NCBI RefSeq assembly: GCF_000515415.1
Contig: NZ_KI911783.1
Span: forward strand, 1,478,392 to 1,542,391
Direction of reading: 5' to 3'
Source: Bradyrhizobium sp. WSM1417
GTDB taxonomy: Bacteria; Pseudomonadota; Alphaproteobacteria; Rhizobiales; Xanthobacteraceae
Length of the DNA stretch: 64,000 bases
The position numbers and the translations under genes are program-made. Below are positions 16,933-26,135 of the stretch, piece by piece. The number at the start of each line of letters is the position of its first letter. The stretch's first letter is position 1. The notes beneath the pieces are model-generated. The model did not search any database. It saw nothing but the letters and a program-made list of their open reading frames with translations, and was not told the DNA's origin.

Positions 16933-19146
16933 ATGGCTTACAAGAATTTCAAGGTTGAGACCGATTCCGACGGCATCGCGCTCGTCACCTGGGACATCCC
17001 GGGCCGTTCGATGAACGTGCTCGACGAGACCTCGACCAGCGAGCTCGACGCGATCGTCAAGGCGACCACGGCGGATGCTACGGTTAAGGGCGTCGTCATC
17101 ACCTCCGCCAAGGAAGCGTTCTGCGCGGGTGCCGATCTGTCCATGCTCGAGGGCATGAACCAGTCCTACGCAAAGGTCTTCAAGGAGCAGGGCGAGACGG
17201 CGGCGAACCAGATGCTGTTCGAGCAGAGCCGGCGCTTCTCGCAGGTGCTGCGTTCCATCGAGACCTCCGGCAAGCCGTGGGCGGCGGCGATCAACGGCCT
17301 CGCGCTCGGCGGCGGTTTCGAGATCACGCTGTGCTGCCACTATCGCGTGGCGGCGGAGAATCCCAAGACCCGCCTCGGCCTGCCTGAGGTCAAGGTCGGC
17401 CTGTTCCCGGGCGCCGGCGGCACGCAGCGCGTGCCGCGCCTGGTGCCGCCGCAGGACGCGATGACGATCCTGCTCAAGGGCGATCCGGTCACGATCGAGA
17501 AAGCCAAGGCACTGAATCTGATCCACGCCATCGTTCCCGCCGCCGATCTCGTCAAAGCGGCAAAGGACTGGATCAAGGGCGGCGGCAAGGCCGTCGCGCC
17601 CTGGGACGAGAAGGGCTTCAAGCTGCCGGGTGGCCCGGTGTTCTCCAAGGCCGGCATGATGATGTTCCCGGCCGGCAACGCGATCTATCGCCGCGAGACC
17701 TACGACAATTATCCGGCCGCGCGCGCGATCATGAGCTGCGTCTATGAGGGCCTGCAGCTGCCGATCGACGCCGCATTGCGCGTGGAATCGCGCTATTTCA
17801 CCTCGGTGCTGCGCTCGAAGGAAGCGGCCGCGATGATCCGCAGCCTGTTCCTATCGATGCAGGAGCTCAACAAGGGTGCACGCCGTCCGAAGGATGTGCC
17901 GCCGACCAAGGTGAAGAAGATCGCCGTGATCGGCGCCGGCTTCATGGGCGCGAGCGTCGGCTATGTCTCGGCCCGTGCCGGCCTCGACGTCGTCCTGATC
18001 GATCGCGACCAGGAGAGCGCCGACAAGGGCAAGGCGCATGCGCAAAAGGTGATCGAGGAGCAGATCAAGAAGGGCCGCGCCAAGCCCGGTGACGCAGAAG
18101 CGCTGCTCGCCCGCATCACGCCGACCGCGGACTATTCCGCGCTGAAGGACGTCGATCTCGTCATCGAGGCCGTGTTCGAGGACCGCAAGGTCAAGGCTGA
18201 TACCTTTGCCAAGGCGCAGGAGCATATGAAGCCGGACGTGATCTTCGCGTCCAACACCTCGACGCTTCCGATCACCTCGCTGGCGGAATCCTTCAAGGAC
18301 CAGGGCAGGTTCGTCGGCATCCACTTCTTCTCGCCCGTCGAGAAGATGATGCTGGTCGAGATCATCCAGGGCAAGAACACCGGCGATCTCGCGATCGCGA
18401 CCGCGCTGGACTACGTCCGGCAGATCGGCAAAACGCCGATCGTCGTCAACGACAGCCGCGGTTTCTTCGCCAATCGCTGCGTCGGCCGCTACGTCGCCGA
18501 AGGCAACGAGATGTTCCTCGAAGGCGTGCCGCCCGCGATGATCGAGAACTGTGCCAAGATGGCCGGCATGCCGGTCGGCCCGCTCTCGCTGTCGGACGAG
18601 GTCGCGCTCGACCTCGGGCTCAAGATCATGAAGGCGACGGAAGCCGATCTCGGCCCCAATGCCATCAATGCCGATCAGAAGAAGCTGATGGTGGAAATGG
18701 TCGAGAAGCAGGGCCGTCTGGGTCGCAAGAACAGCAAGGGTTTTTATGACTACCCCGAGAAGGGCAAGGGCCAGAAGAGCCTGTGGCCAGGCTTGTCCGC
18801 ACTGCAGCCCAAGCAGCTCGATCCTGATACGCTCGACGTCGAGGAGCTGAAGCAGCGCTTCCTGGTGGTGCAGGCGGTGGAAGCCGCGCGCACGGTGGAG
18901 GACCACGTCATCACCGATCCCCGCGAGGCGGATGTCGGCTCGATCCTCGGCTTCGGCTTCGCGCCGTTCACCGGTGGCACGCTGTCCTACATCGACTTCA
19001 TGGGTCCCAAGAAGTTCGTCGAACTTTGCCACAAGCTGGAAGCGAAATACGGCTCGCGCTTCACCCCGCCGAAATTGCTCGAAGAGATGGCCGCGAAGGG
19101 AGAAACCTTCTACGGCCGCTTCGCTCCGAACAAGGCGGCGGCGTGA
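16933..19146 (+). CDS. FadB/FadJ-like trifunctional fatty-acid oxidation protein
   Basis: The 737-residue fusion joins an enoyl-CoA hydratase domain (about residues 1-300; [20 protein letters not shown] and [20 protein letters not shown]) to a 3-hydroxyacyl-CoA dehydrogenase (about 310-730; Rossmann motif [33 protein letters not shown], and [17 protein letters not shown] with the catalytic histidine). It would catalyse the hydration and oxidation steps of beta-oxidation. It starts 18 bases after the thiolase stop, behind AGGGTAGGGAGC, and is the last gene before a strong hairpin terminator. Confidence 0.93.
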   Translation: MAYKNFKVETDSDGIALVTWDIPGRSMNVLDETSTSELDAIVKATTADATVKGVVITSAKEAFCAGADLSMLEGMNQSYAKVFKEQGETAANQMLFEQSRRFSQVLRSIETSGKPWAAAINGLALGGGFEITLCCHYRVAAENPKTRLGLPEVKVGLFPGAGGTQRVPRLVPPQDAMTILLKGDPVTIEKAKALNLIHAIVPAADLVKAAKDWIKGGGKAVAPWDEKGFKLPGGPVFSKAGMMMFPAGNAIYRRETYDNYPAARAIMSCVYEGLQLPIDAALRVESRYFTSVLRSKEAAAMIRSLFLSMQELNKGARRPKDVPPTKVKKIAVIGAGFMGASVGYVSARAGLDVVLIDRDQESADKGKAHAQKVIEEQIKKGRAKPGDAEALLARITPTADYSALKDVDLVIEAVFEDRKVKADTFAKAQEHMKPDVIFASNTSTLPITSLAESFKDQGRFVGIHFFSPVEKMMLVEIIQGKNTGDLAIATALDYVRQIGKTPIVVNDSRGFFANRCVGRYVAEGNEMFLEGVPPAMIENCAKMAGMPVGPLSLSDEVALDLGLKIMKATEADLGPNAINADQKKLMVEMVEKQGRLGRKNSKGFYDYPEKGKGQKSLWPGLSALQPKQLDPDTLDVEELKQRFLVVQAVEAARTVEDHVITDPREADVGSILGFGFAPFTGGTLSYIDFMGPKKFVELCHKLEAKYGSRFTPPKLLEEMAAKGETFYGRFAPNKAAA

Positions 19147-19178
19147 TTCTCTGAACCCCTAGCCGGGATGAAAAATAC

Positions 19179-19207
19179 GAAAGGCCGGATTCTCGATCCG
19201 GCCTTTC
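19179..19207. terminator. Bidirectional intrinsic terminator (fadB-like/GST)
   Basis: GAAAGGCCGGAT (19179-19190) and ATCCGGCCTTTC (19196-19207) form a perfect 12-bp stem with loop TCTCG. On the minus strand the stem is followed by GTATTTTT, an excellent tail for the GST transcript; on the plus strand it ends the beta-oxidation operon. Confidence 0.85.
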
Positions 19208-19217
19208 GCATGTGCGC

Positions 19218-19832
19218 TCAGGCAGCCTGAATCAGCCCTTCTTTCTTCATCGCTTCCTGCACCTGCGGCCGCGCCGCGACGCGGGTCTTGTAGGCGGCAA
19301 GGTTTGGCATCGCCGAGAGGTCGAACTTCATCCGGTCGCCCCAGGTCAGCATCGTGAAGAGATAACCGTCGGCGACCGTGAACTGCTTGCCCATGAGGTA
19401 GTCGCGGCCGGCGAGCTGGCTGTCGATGTATTTCAGCTTGCCCATGACGCGGTCCTTGAAGAAGGCCTTGGCCTCGTCGTTCAGCGTCGGCGCGAACATC
19501 GGGCCGAAGCTCTTGTGGACCTCCGAGGTGAGGAAGTTCAGCCATTCGAGCAGCTTGTAGCGCTCGGAGCTGCCGTGGGCCGGCGCCAGCGCCTTTGCTG
19601 AGGCCTGATCGGCGATCATCTGGACAATCACCGGGCCTTCGGTCACGATCTCTCCGCTATCGAGGCCCAGCGCAGGGACCTGGCCCTTGGGGTTCAGCTT
19701 CAGATAATCCTCACCGTTTTCGAGCTTCTTGGCCCGGATATCGACCTTGACCAGTTCATAGGGCAGGCCGGCTTCCAGGAGCGCGATATGGGGGGACAGC
19801 GAGCACGCACCGGGCGAATAGTACAATTTCAT
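19218..19832 (-). CDS. Glutathione S-transferase, beta-class-like
   Basis: The 204-residue protein has a thioredoxin-like N-terminal domain starting MKLYYSPGACSLSPHIALLE, with Cys10 followed by the conserved S-x-x-P-H of bacterial beta-class enzymes, then NPKGQVPAL and EGPVIVQMIAD for glutathione binding. The all-helical C-terminal half contains FTVADGYLFTMLTWGD. It would conjugate or reduce electrophiles with glutathione in the cytosol. It is divergent from a MarR-type regulator, and a glutamate-cysteine ligase gene for glutathione synthesis lies just beyond, a functionally coherent group. Confidence 0.9.
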   Translation of the reverse strand: MKLYYSPGACSLSPHIALLEAGLPYELVKVDIRAKKLENGEDYLKLNPKGQVPALGLDSGEIVTEGPVIVQMIADQASAKALAPAHGSSERYKLLEWLNFLTSEVHKSFGPMFAPTLNDEAKAFFKDRVMGKLKYIDSQLAGRDYLMGKQFTVADGYLFTMLTWGDRMKFDLSAMPNLAAYKTRVAARPQVQEAMKKEGLIQAA

Positions 19833-19887
19833 GGAATTTCCTCCTCTTTTTGCTTGGTTCAGGCGAAAGACCCACTACATGCATCTG

Positions 19888-19919
19888 CTTGAAATAGTCA
19901 AGATTGATGCAGGTGCATC
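19888..19919. promoter_or_regulatory. Candidate MarR operator between GST and MarR genes
   Basis: GATGCA-GG-TGCATC (19906-19919) is a perfect inverted repeat and CTTGA-N5-TCAAG (19888-19902) a shorter one beside it. Both lie within the 126-bp divergent promoter region, where MarR-type repressors usually bind. Confidence 0.5.
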
Positions 19920-19958
19920 GAATAGGGTAAGAGACGGGCGACGAGCTTGAGCGGGACC

Positions 19959-20456
19959 ATGAAACGCAAACCATCGACCGAGGCGACTTCCGCCTGGATC
20001 CGCTTGATGCGGGTGCAGAGCCGCGTGCTCAATTGCGTCGAGCAGGACCTGAAGAAGGCCGGCTTCCCGCCGCTGGCATGGTATGACGCGCTGCTCGAAC
20101 TGTCACGGGCGCCTTCGGGCGAACTCCGGCCGGTCGAACTCGAACGGCAGATGCTGATCCCGCAATATTCGACATCGCGGCTGATCGACCGCCTGGTCGA
20201 CGAAGGCCTCGCCTCGCGGCGCGAATGCAAGATCGACAAGCGCGGCCAGTTCGTGGAGATCACGGAAGCCGGCCGCGAATTGCAAAAGCGGATGTGGGGC
20301 GCCTATTCGGCCGCGATCGAGAAATATGTCGGCTCAAAGCTGTCCGATGCAGATGCCGTGAAGCTCAGCGGTCTGCTCGACCGTCTGGGCTGCTCGTGCG
20401 GCGAGATGAAACTGCCGCCCATCGTCCACGCCAACGAAACCACGCCGTCGCGATGA
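19959..20456 (+). CDS. MarR-family transcriptional regulator
   Basis: The 165-residue protein has the MarR winged helix (LPVELERQMLI-type helix: RPVELERQMLIPQYSTSRLI, then DRLVDEGLASRRECKIDKRG as wing) between dimerization helices. ATG 19959 is preferred; an in-frame TTG at 19947 would add four residues. The C-terminal tail contains GCSCGEM, two cysteines one residue apart, uncommon in MarR proteins and possibly redox- or metal-sensitive. It is divergent from the GST gene and is the likely repressor of that gene and itself. Confidence 0.88.
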   Translation: MKRKPSTEATSAWIRLMRVQSRVLNCVEQDLKKAGFPPLAWYDALLELSRAPSGELRPVELERQMLIPQYSTSRLIDRLVDEGLASRRECKIDKRGQFVEITEAGRELQKRMWGAYSAAIEKYVGSKLSDADAVKLSGLLDRLGCSCGEMKLPPIVHANETTPSR

Positions 20457-20555
20457 GCGCGCGGCACACTAGCTCGTCCGTGCGCCCGATGGGTTCGCGG
20501 ACCATCCCGTCACCCGCGCGCCTTCGGTCGAAGCGCCTTTTGATTAGAGTTTGAT

Positions 20556-21926
20556 ATGGCGCGAGACCAGATCGATATGACGCCGTTGCAATCGCGCGAC
20601 GAGCTCGTCAAGTGGTTCGAGGAAGGTTGCAAGGACCCGTCCGAATTCCGCATGGGCACCGAGCATGAGAAGACGCCGTTCACGCTCGAAGGCCACCGCC
20701 CGGTGCCCTACGAAGGCCCGCGCGGCATCGGCGCGCTGCTCGAAGGCATGAAGCTCCTGCTCGGTTGGGAGCCGATCATGGAGAAGGGCAACATCATCGG
20801 CCTCTACGACGTCACCGGCGGCGGCGCGATCTCGCTGGAGCCCGGCGGGCAGTTCGAGCTTTCGGGCGCCCCCGTCGAGAACGTGCACCAGACCCAGAGC
20901 GAGCTGATGGCGCATCTGGCGCAGGTGCGCGAGATCGCAACGCCGCTCGGCATTGGCTTCCTCGGGCTCGGCATGACGCCGTCCTGGTCGCGCGCCGACA
21001 TCCCGGTGATGCCCAAGGGCCGCTACAAGATCATGACCAATTACATGCCGAAGGTCGGCCAGTACGGCCTCGACATGATGTACCGGACCTGCACGGTCCA
21101 GACCAATCTCGACTTCTCCTCCGAAGCGGACATGGTCAAGAAGCTGCGTGTCTCGCTCGCGCTCCAGCCGGCCGCAACCGCCTTGTTCGCCAATTCGCCG
21201 TTTACCGAGGGCAAGCCGAACGGCTTCCTCTCCTTCCGGTCCGAGATCTGGCGCGACACCGACAACGCGCGCGCCGGCATGATGCCGTGGGCATTCGAGG
21301 ACGGCATGGGCTTCGAGCGCTATGTCGACTACGCGCTCGACGTGCCTATGTATTTCGTCAAGCGCGATGAGGATTACATCGACGTCTCCGGCTCCTCGTT
21401 CCGCGCCTTCTTCGATGGCCGCAACAACAATCTGCCCGGGGAACGTCCGACGCTGTCCGACTGGGCCAACCATCTTTCGACGATTTTCCCGGAGGTGCGG
21501 CTCAAGCGCTATCTCGAGATGCGCGGCTCCGATGGTGGTCCTTGGGGCCGTCTGCCGGCGCTGTCGGCGTTCTGGGCCGGGCTGCTCTACGACGATGTGT
21601 CGCTGGATGCTGCCTGGGACCTGGTGAAGCACTGGAGCGCGCATGAGCGTCAGGCCCTGCGCGACGACGTGCCGCGCTTCGGCTTCAAGGCGCGGATCAA
21701 GGACCGCTATCTGTTCGAGATTGCCAAGGAGTGCCTCGTTCTGGCACATGCGGGCTTGCGCCGGCGCGGCCGGATCGACCAGCTCGGCCGCGACGAGACC
21801 AGGCATCTGGAGCCGCTCGATCGCATCATCGATTCCGGCCGCACGCCGGCTGAGGAGATGCTCGACAAGTTCAACGGTCCCTGGAACGGTTCGGTGGAAC
21901 CAGCCTACGCGGAATACGCTTTCTAG
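20556..21926 (+). CDS. gshA: Glutamate-cysteine ligase (glutathione synthesis, first step)
   Basis: The 456-residue protein matches the plant/alphaproteobacterial type of glutamate-cysteine ligase: FRMGTEHEKTPFTLEGHRPV near the N-terminus, YDVTGGGAISLEPGGQFELS, NQLDFSSEADMVKKLRV-like region, and MRGSDGGPWGRLPALSAFWA. It joins glutamate and cysteine using ATP, committing them to glutathione. The gene stands alone 100 bases after the MarR gene; no gshB is nearby. The start at 20556 gives the expected length for the family. Confidence 0.92.
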   Translation: MARDQIDMTPLQSRDELVKWFEEGCKDPSEFRMGTEHEKTPFTLEGHRPVPYEGPRGIGALLEGMKLLLGWEPIMEKGNIIGLYDVTGGGAISLEPGGQFELSGAPVENVHQTQSELMAHLAQVREIATPLGIGFLGLGMTPSWSRADIPVMPKGRYKIMTNYMPKVGQYGLDMMYRTCTVQTNLDFSSEADMVKKLRVSLALQPAATALFANSPFTEGKPNGFLSFRSEIWRDTDNARAGMMPWAFEDGMGFERYVDYALDVPMYFVKRDEDYIDVSGSSFRAFFDGRNNNLPGERPTLSDWANHLSTIFPEVRLKRYLEMRGSDGGPWGRLPALSAFWAGLLYDDVSLDAAWDLVKHWSAHERQALRDDVPRFGFKARIKDRYLFEIAKECLVLAHAGLRRRGRIDQLGRDETRHLEPLDRIIDSGRTPAEEMLDKFNGPWNGSVEPAYAEYAF

Positions 21927-22038
21927 ACCAAGGGCCCAACGATCGGGACCCGAGCCGTTCATCGCCCGTACAGGTTTGCGGCGATCAAATGGCCGGCTGA
22001 AAAACCCGAGCGTCGTCAATAACTCGAAAGCTGTTCCG

Positions 22039-22623
22039 ATGGGGAAGGGCCGCCTGGCCGTCATGGCAAGGGTCCTGACAAGGGTCCTGGCAAGCGTCCT
22101 GGCCTGCGCCGCGCTGCTTTTGCTCGTGTTTGCGAGCTGGCCTGCGCGCGCCCAGACGGCGTTCGATCGGCCTGGCGGAGACTATTTCAGCACCCCGGTC
22201 ACGTCGGGCGATCCCGAGGATTGCGCGCTGCTGTGCGAGCGCGACCGCCGTTGCCGCTCGTGGAGCTTCAGCTATCCTGATGTCGAAGGCGGCTCGGCGG
22301 TGTGCTGGCTGAAGAACACGGTGCCTGCGCGCGTGCCGGGAAGCTGCTGCATCTCCGGTGTGCGTGGCGCCGGCGTGATCGAGCCGCGTGTCGAAGGCGT
22401 GGAGACCTCGATCGACCGCCCCGGCGGCGATTTGCGCAATTTCGAGATGAAGGACGGCGAAGGCGAAGAAGGCTGCAAGGCCGCATGCACCGCCGACAAC
22501 AAATGCCGCGCCTTCACCTATGCCCGCCCCGGCTACACCGGACGCGAAGCGCGCTGTTTCCTGAAAAAGGAAATCAAGCCGCCGCGGCGGAAGGCGGGGT
22601 TCACGTCGGGCGTGGTGAGATAG
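22039..22623 (+). CDS. Secreted PAN/apple-domain protein
   Basis: The 194-residue protein has a signal peptide (about residues 1-38, hydrophobic stretch ending FASWPARAQ) followed by two PAN/apple modules, about residues 40-115 and 122-194. Each starts with a DRPGGD motif and has the cysteine pattern of the fold (DCALLCERDRRCRSW; GCKAACTADNKCRAF). PAN domains bind proteins or carbohydrates outside the membrane; the ligand is unknown. ATG 22039 opens directly on the signal peptide. It follows gshA by 112 bases, with no obvious link in function. Confidence 0.8.
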   Translation: MGKGRLAVMARVLTRVLASVLACAALLLLVFASWPARAQTAFDRPGGDYFSTPVTSGDPEDCALLCERDRRCRSWSFSYPDVEGGSAVCWLKNTVPARVPGSCCISGVRGAGVIEPRVEGVETSIDRPGGDLRNFEMKDGEGEEGCKAACTADNKCRAFTYARPGYTGREARCFLKKEIKPPRRKAGFTSGVVR

Positions 22624-22629
22624 CTCGGA

Positions 22630-23208
22630 TCATTCCGGCGCAATCACCGTAAGCTCCGGCCACAACGCCCTCCATCTCGCGGCCTTCACCGCGTAATTCG
22701 CTGCGGAGAAATTCGGGCCTGGATTGGGGCGCGCAATCAAGCCCGCGACGTCATCGAAGCCGTGCGGCGCATAAACATCGAAACCGTTGTCCGTGCGCCG
22801 CACGCCCACTTGGGTGTTCTGTGTGAGGAAACGGTCGATGCCGTCAGTCGAGCACGACAGCGGCGGATAGGGCAGGCCGTGCTTGGCCGGGTACCACAGA
22901 TGCACGCGTGCCTGGTTGCGGGTCTCGATCTTGACGCCGAGATGATCGAGGCGCGCTTGAAGCTTGCGGATCACGACGTCCTCCGCGTCCCAGGAGGTGT
23001 CGGGGTCGAAGTAGAAGACGTCGTAATCGGCGATGCCGTGATCGATCGCGCGGCCGGTGAGCACGTTCCAGACCGATTGCACGAGACATCCCGAGACCAG
23101 CCACGCATCGGGCAGCGCGAGCTGGTGGAGCTCATCGAGGAGCGCGACGTTGATCGGGTTCTTCAGCGCCAGCGCGAGGAAGCGGGCCTCATCCATGATA
23201 GTCGTCAC
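22630..23208 (-). CDS. Nucleotidyltransferase-fold protein (DUF925/COG3575 type)
   Basis: The 192-residue protein has the shortened nucleotidyltransferase pattern LVSGCLVQSVWNVL followed by IADYDVFYFDPDTSW (Asp61 and Asp63), the expected metal-binding pair of this family. The family's substrate is not known. Its start overlaps the end of the YjbR-like gene by four bases (ATGA), so they are translationally coupled. It ends just after the convergent PAN gene. Confidence 0.82.
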   Translation of the reverse strand: MTTIMDEARFLALALKNPINVALLDELHQLALPDAWLVSGCLVQSVWNVLTGRAIDHGIADYDVFYFDPDTSWDAEDVVIRKLQARLDHLGVKIETRNQARVHLWYPAKHGLPYPPLSCSTDGIDRFLTQNTQVGVRRTDNGFDVYAPHGFDDVAGLIARPNPGPNFSAANYAVKAARWRALWPELTVIAPE

Positions 23209-23552
23209 GCGCTCACGCGTGCATCATAATCCGCTCGCGCCGCCTTCGAAGCCAGCGTGCGCCAACGCCGCCGCAGCAGCGGCTCCACGATCGCGCGCTT
23301 TGCCTTGGACAGGCGGATCAGCACGATCGGGTAATCGGCGTAGTGATCGGTGAAGTAGAAGGTTTTCGGCTGGCTCTCAACCAGCATCGTGCGCTCGTCG
23401 ATCGGGACGTTCGGCATCACCAGGCTGTCGCCATCTTCCTTCAGACGCGCCAGCATCTTCCTCCGCACCTTCAGTGCAGGCGTCCCGTAGGAGGTGCCGT
23501 CCTCGACCTCCGGCCACGTCAGTGCGAATTTTCTGACGTCGTCGAAGGTCAT
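23205..23552 (-). CDS. MmcQ/YjbR-family protein
   Basis: The 115-residue protein has the YjbR fold pattern: FALTWPEVEDGTSYGTPALK at the N-terminus and FYFTDHYADYPIVLIRLSKA near the middle, ending in an R-rich helix. The family is described as DNA-binding-like, but its role is unclear. It is the upstream partner of the overlapping nucleotidyltransferase-fold gene and stands nine bases after the signal peptidase gene, so it may belong to the tldD-lepB unit. Confidence 0.85.
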   Translation of the reverse strand: MTFDDVRKFALTWPEVEDGTSYGTPALKVRRKMLARLKEDGDSLVMPNVPIDERTMLVESQPKTFYFTDHYADYPIVLIRLSKAKRAIVEPLLRRRWRTLASKAARADYDARVSA

Positions 23553-23561
23553 GAGGTCGGT

Positions 23562-24338
23562 TCAATGCACGGCGGTGAAAAAACGCGCCATGCGAAATCC
23601 GGACAGCCAGGTCCACACCGGCTGGCCCCGGATGCCGAGATCCCAGGATCCGAGCACGGCATCCGCGCGGCCGACCAGATTGTCGATCGGCAGCATGCCG
23701 ACGCCGCCGGAGCGCAGCGGCACGCGGCTGTCGGCGGAGTTGTCGCGGTTGTCGCCGAGCACGAAGAGATGGCCGGCCGGCACCGTCACTTCCTGCGTGT
23801 TGTCGAGCGGACCGTTGTCGCGCATCTTGAAGATCAGGTGCGAGACGCCGTTCGGCAGCGTCTCGACATAGCGATAGGCGGGTTCGCTGCCGCCATTGTC
23901 GTCCTCGGCGGCGCCAACGCCGTCCGGCTTCAGCTCGGCGGGGCGATCATTGACGAAGAGCTGGCCCTGGCGCAGCTGGATGCGGTCGCCGGGCAGACCC
24001 ACGACGCGCTTGACCCAGGCCTGCGAGCGGTCGCCGGGCCAGCGGAACACCACGACGTCGCCCTGCTTCGGCGTCTCCGCGAACACGCGGCCGCTCTCAG
24101 GCAGGTTGATCTGGATCGGCAGCGACGAGGTGCCGTAGCCGTAGGGGAATTTCGAGGCGATCAAGGCGTCGCCGATCAACAGCGTCGGCTCCATCGAGCC
24201 CGACGGCACGTAGAACGGCTCGGCCAGCGCACCCTTGGCGATGAACACCGCGGCGACGATACCGGCGAGCTGCACGAGCTGGCCTGCCCAGCCGCTGCTC
24301 TTCCGCTTGGTAGTGACAGTTATCTTCTCGACACTCAT
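23562..24338 (-). CDS. lepB: Signal peptidase I
   Basis: The 258-residue protein has one N-terminal membrane segment (about residues 21-38) and the catalytic boxes of S26 peptidases: FYVPSGSMEPTLLIGD (Ser48), QAWVKRVVGLPGD (Lys110) and LGDNRDNSADSR. It removes signal peptides from exported proteins at the outer face of the inner membrane. The start at 24338 overlaps the tldD stop by four bases. A longer frame upstream would lie within tldD and shows no family sequence. A window this size cannot tell whether it is the only lepB. Confidence 0.92.
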   Translation of the reverse strand: MSVEKITVTTKRKSSGWAGQLVQLAGIVAAVFIAKGALAEPFYVPSGSMEPTLLIGDALIASKFPYGYGTSSLPIQINLPESGRVFAETPKQGDVVVFRWPGDRSQAWVKRVVGLPGDRIQLRQGQLFVNDRPAELKPDGVGAAEDDNGGSEPAYRYVETLPNGVSHLIFKMRDNGPLDNTQEVTVPAGHLFVLGDNRDNSADSRVPLRSGGVGMLPIDNLVGRADAVLGSWDLGIRGQPVWTWLSGFRMARFFTAVH

Positions 24339-25762
24339 CCGCCTGTTCCACCCACCGTAATGCGTTCCATCAACAGCGACGGCTGGCCGACGCCGACCGG
24401 CACGCCCTGACCGTTCTTGCCGCAGGTGCCGATGCCGGTATCGAGCGCGAGGTCGTTGCCGATCATGCGGATGCGATGCAGGTCGGTCGGCCCGTTGCCG
24501 ATCAGCATGGCGCCCTTCAAGGGCGCACCGATCTTGCCGTTCTCGATCTTGTAGGCCTCGGTGCACTGAAACACGTATTTGCCCGAGGTGATGTCGACCT
24601 GGCCGCCGCCGAAATTCGCGGCGAAGACGCCGTTCTTCACCGACGCCAGGATCTCGGCCGGATCGCGGTCGCCCGAGAGCATGTAGGTGTTGGTCATGCG
24701 CGGCATCGGCACATGGGCATAGCCCTGGCGGCGGCCGTTGCCGGTCGGTTTCATGTTCATCAGGCGCGCGTTCTGGCGGTCCTGCATGTAGCCGACCAGG
24801 ACGCCGTCCTCGATCAGCACGGTGCGGTTGGTCGGCGTGCCCTCGTCGTCGATCGACAGCGAGCCGCGGCGCGAGGCAATGGTGCCGTCGTCGACCACGG
24901 TCACGCCCTTGGCCGCGACCTGCTGGCCCATCAGGCCGGCAAACGCAGACGTCTTCTTGCGGTTGAAGTCACCTTCGAGGCCATGGCCGACCGCCTCATG
25001 CAGCATCACGCCGGGCCAGCCGGCCCCGAGCACGACGTCCATCTCGCCGGCGGGGGCGGGAATCGATTCCAGATTGACGAGGGCCTCGCGCAGCGCGCCG
25101 TCGGCGGCGTCGCGCCAATTCTTGCTTTCGATGAATTCGGCGTAGCCGGCGCGGCCGCCATAACCCTTGCTGCCGCTCTCCTGGCGGTCGCCCTGACCGG
25201 CGACGACGGAGACGTTGACGCGCACGAGCGGGCGGATGTCGCGATAGCTTTCGCCGTCGGGCCGCAGGATCTCGACCACCTGCCAGGTCGCGCCCAGGCT
25301 GACGCTGACCTGCCGCACCCGCGAATCCTTGTCGCGCAGGTAGGCGTCGATCTCGGCGAGCAGTTTGACCTTGGTCTCGAAGCCGGGGGCATCGAGCGGA
25401 TTGTCGTCACTATAGAGCCGCACGTTGGTATGTGCAGGAGGCGCGGCGAAGCTGCCGGAATAACCGCCGCGCACGGCCGCGACCGCGTCCGCGGCGCGAA
25501 TCAGCGCCGGCAGCGACATGTCGGAGGAATGCGCGTAGCCGACCGCGTCGTCCTTCACGGCGCGCAGGCCAAAACCCTGCGAGGTATCGTAGGTCGCCTG
25601 CTTCAGCCGTCCATTGTCGAACATCAGCGCTTCGGTCTGGCTGTACTCCAGGAACAATTCGCCGTCGTCGGCACCGGCAAGCCCGCGCGCGAGCTCGTTG
25701 CGAACCTGGTCGCGGTCGAGATTGGCGCGGTCGAGCAGGGAGGTTGTGGCAGGGTTGGTCAT
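24335..25762 (-). CDS. tldD: TldD-family metalloprotease
   Basis: The 475-residue protein matches TldD: LEYSQTEALMFDNGRLKQAT in the N-terminal domain, the zinc motif HEAVGHGLEGD (HExxxH) near residue 250, and SGKYVFQCTEAYKIENGKIG and IGNDLALDTGIGTCGKNGQG at the C-terminus. TldD with TldE/PmbA forms a protease that acts on unfolded or modified peptides. No tldE is in the window. I chose the start at 25762 from the family N-terminus; ATG codons at 25774 and 25837 are alternatives and no site has a strong SD. Confidence 0.9.
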   Translation of the reverse strand: MTNPATTSLLDRANLDRDQVRNELARGLAGADDGELFLEYSQTEALMFDNGRLKQATYDTSQGFGLRAVKDDAVGYAHSSDMSLPALIRAADAVAAVRGGYSGSFAAPPAHTNVRLYSDDNPLDAPGFETKVKLLAEIDAYLRDKDSRVRQVSVSLGATWQVVEILRPDGESYRDIRPLVRVNVSVVAGQGDRQESGSKGYGGRAGYAEFIESKNWRDAADGALREALVNLESIPAPAGEMDVVLGAGWPGVMLHEAVGHGLEGDFNRKKTSAFAGLMGQQVAAKGVTVVDDGTIASRRGSLSIDDEGTPTNRTVLIEDGVLVGYMQDRQNARLMNMKPTGNGRRQGYAHVPMPRMTNTYMLSGDRDPAEILASVKNGVFAANFGGGQVDITSGKYVFQCTEAYKIENGKIGAPLKGAMLIGNGPTDLHRIRMIGNDLALDTGIGTCGKNGQGVPVGVGQPSLLMERITVGGTGG

Positions 25763-25910
25763 GCGTCCGTCCATTATCGGGGGATGTGAGGCAAGATAAT
25801 GGTTTCCCGGCAGTTCCGCGAGGGGCTTGGCCGTCACATTACCGAAACGATAGGAAGGGTCGGAAGCAAGGGGCCCTGACGCGGGTGCCGATCGATGCTA
25901 TGCTAGTTTC

Positions 25911-26135
25911 ATGAATTACCGAGAGATCATCTCGATCGAACCCGGCAAGCGTGGGGGGCGACCCTGCATCCGCCGCATGCGGATCGCTGTGGCAGATGTG
26001 CTCGGCTGGCTGGCTGCTGGCCAGACCCACGCTCAGATCCTCGACGACTTCCCCGAACTGACCGAGGACGATATCCGCGCTTGCCTGGCCTATGCCGCCG
26101 ACCGCGAGAGGCGATTGGTGACCGCACCGATATGA
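25911..26135 (+). CDS. DUF433 protein, antitoxin-like
   Basis: The 74-residue protein has the DUF433 (COG2442) pattern: IISIEPGKRGGRPCIRRMRI, then VADVLGWLAAGQTHAQILDD and FPELTEDDIRACLAYAADRE, a compact helix-turn-helix. Such genes are predicted antitoxins of VapBC-like pairs. Its TGA overlaps the ATG of the next gene (ATGA, 26132-26135), typical of toxin-antitoxin modules. The pair lies alone between tldD and an IalB gene, oriented opposite to both. Confidence 0.88.
   Translation: MNYREIISIEPGKRGGRPCIRRMRIAVADVLGWLAAGQTHAQILDDFPELTEDDIRACLAYAADRERRLVTAPI

Noticed and set aside
16117..17526. A 469-codon frame antisense to the thiolase and FadB-like genes
   Set aside because: Shadow of the coding strand; no recognisable fold.
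19947..19958. TTG start for the MarR gene
   Set aside because: ATG 19959 directly follows and begins the normal protein; the TTG adds four residues with no better SD.
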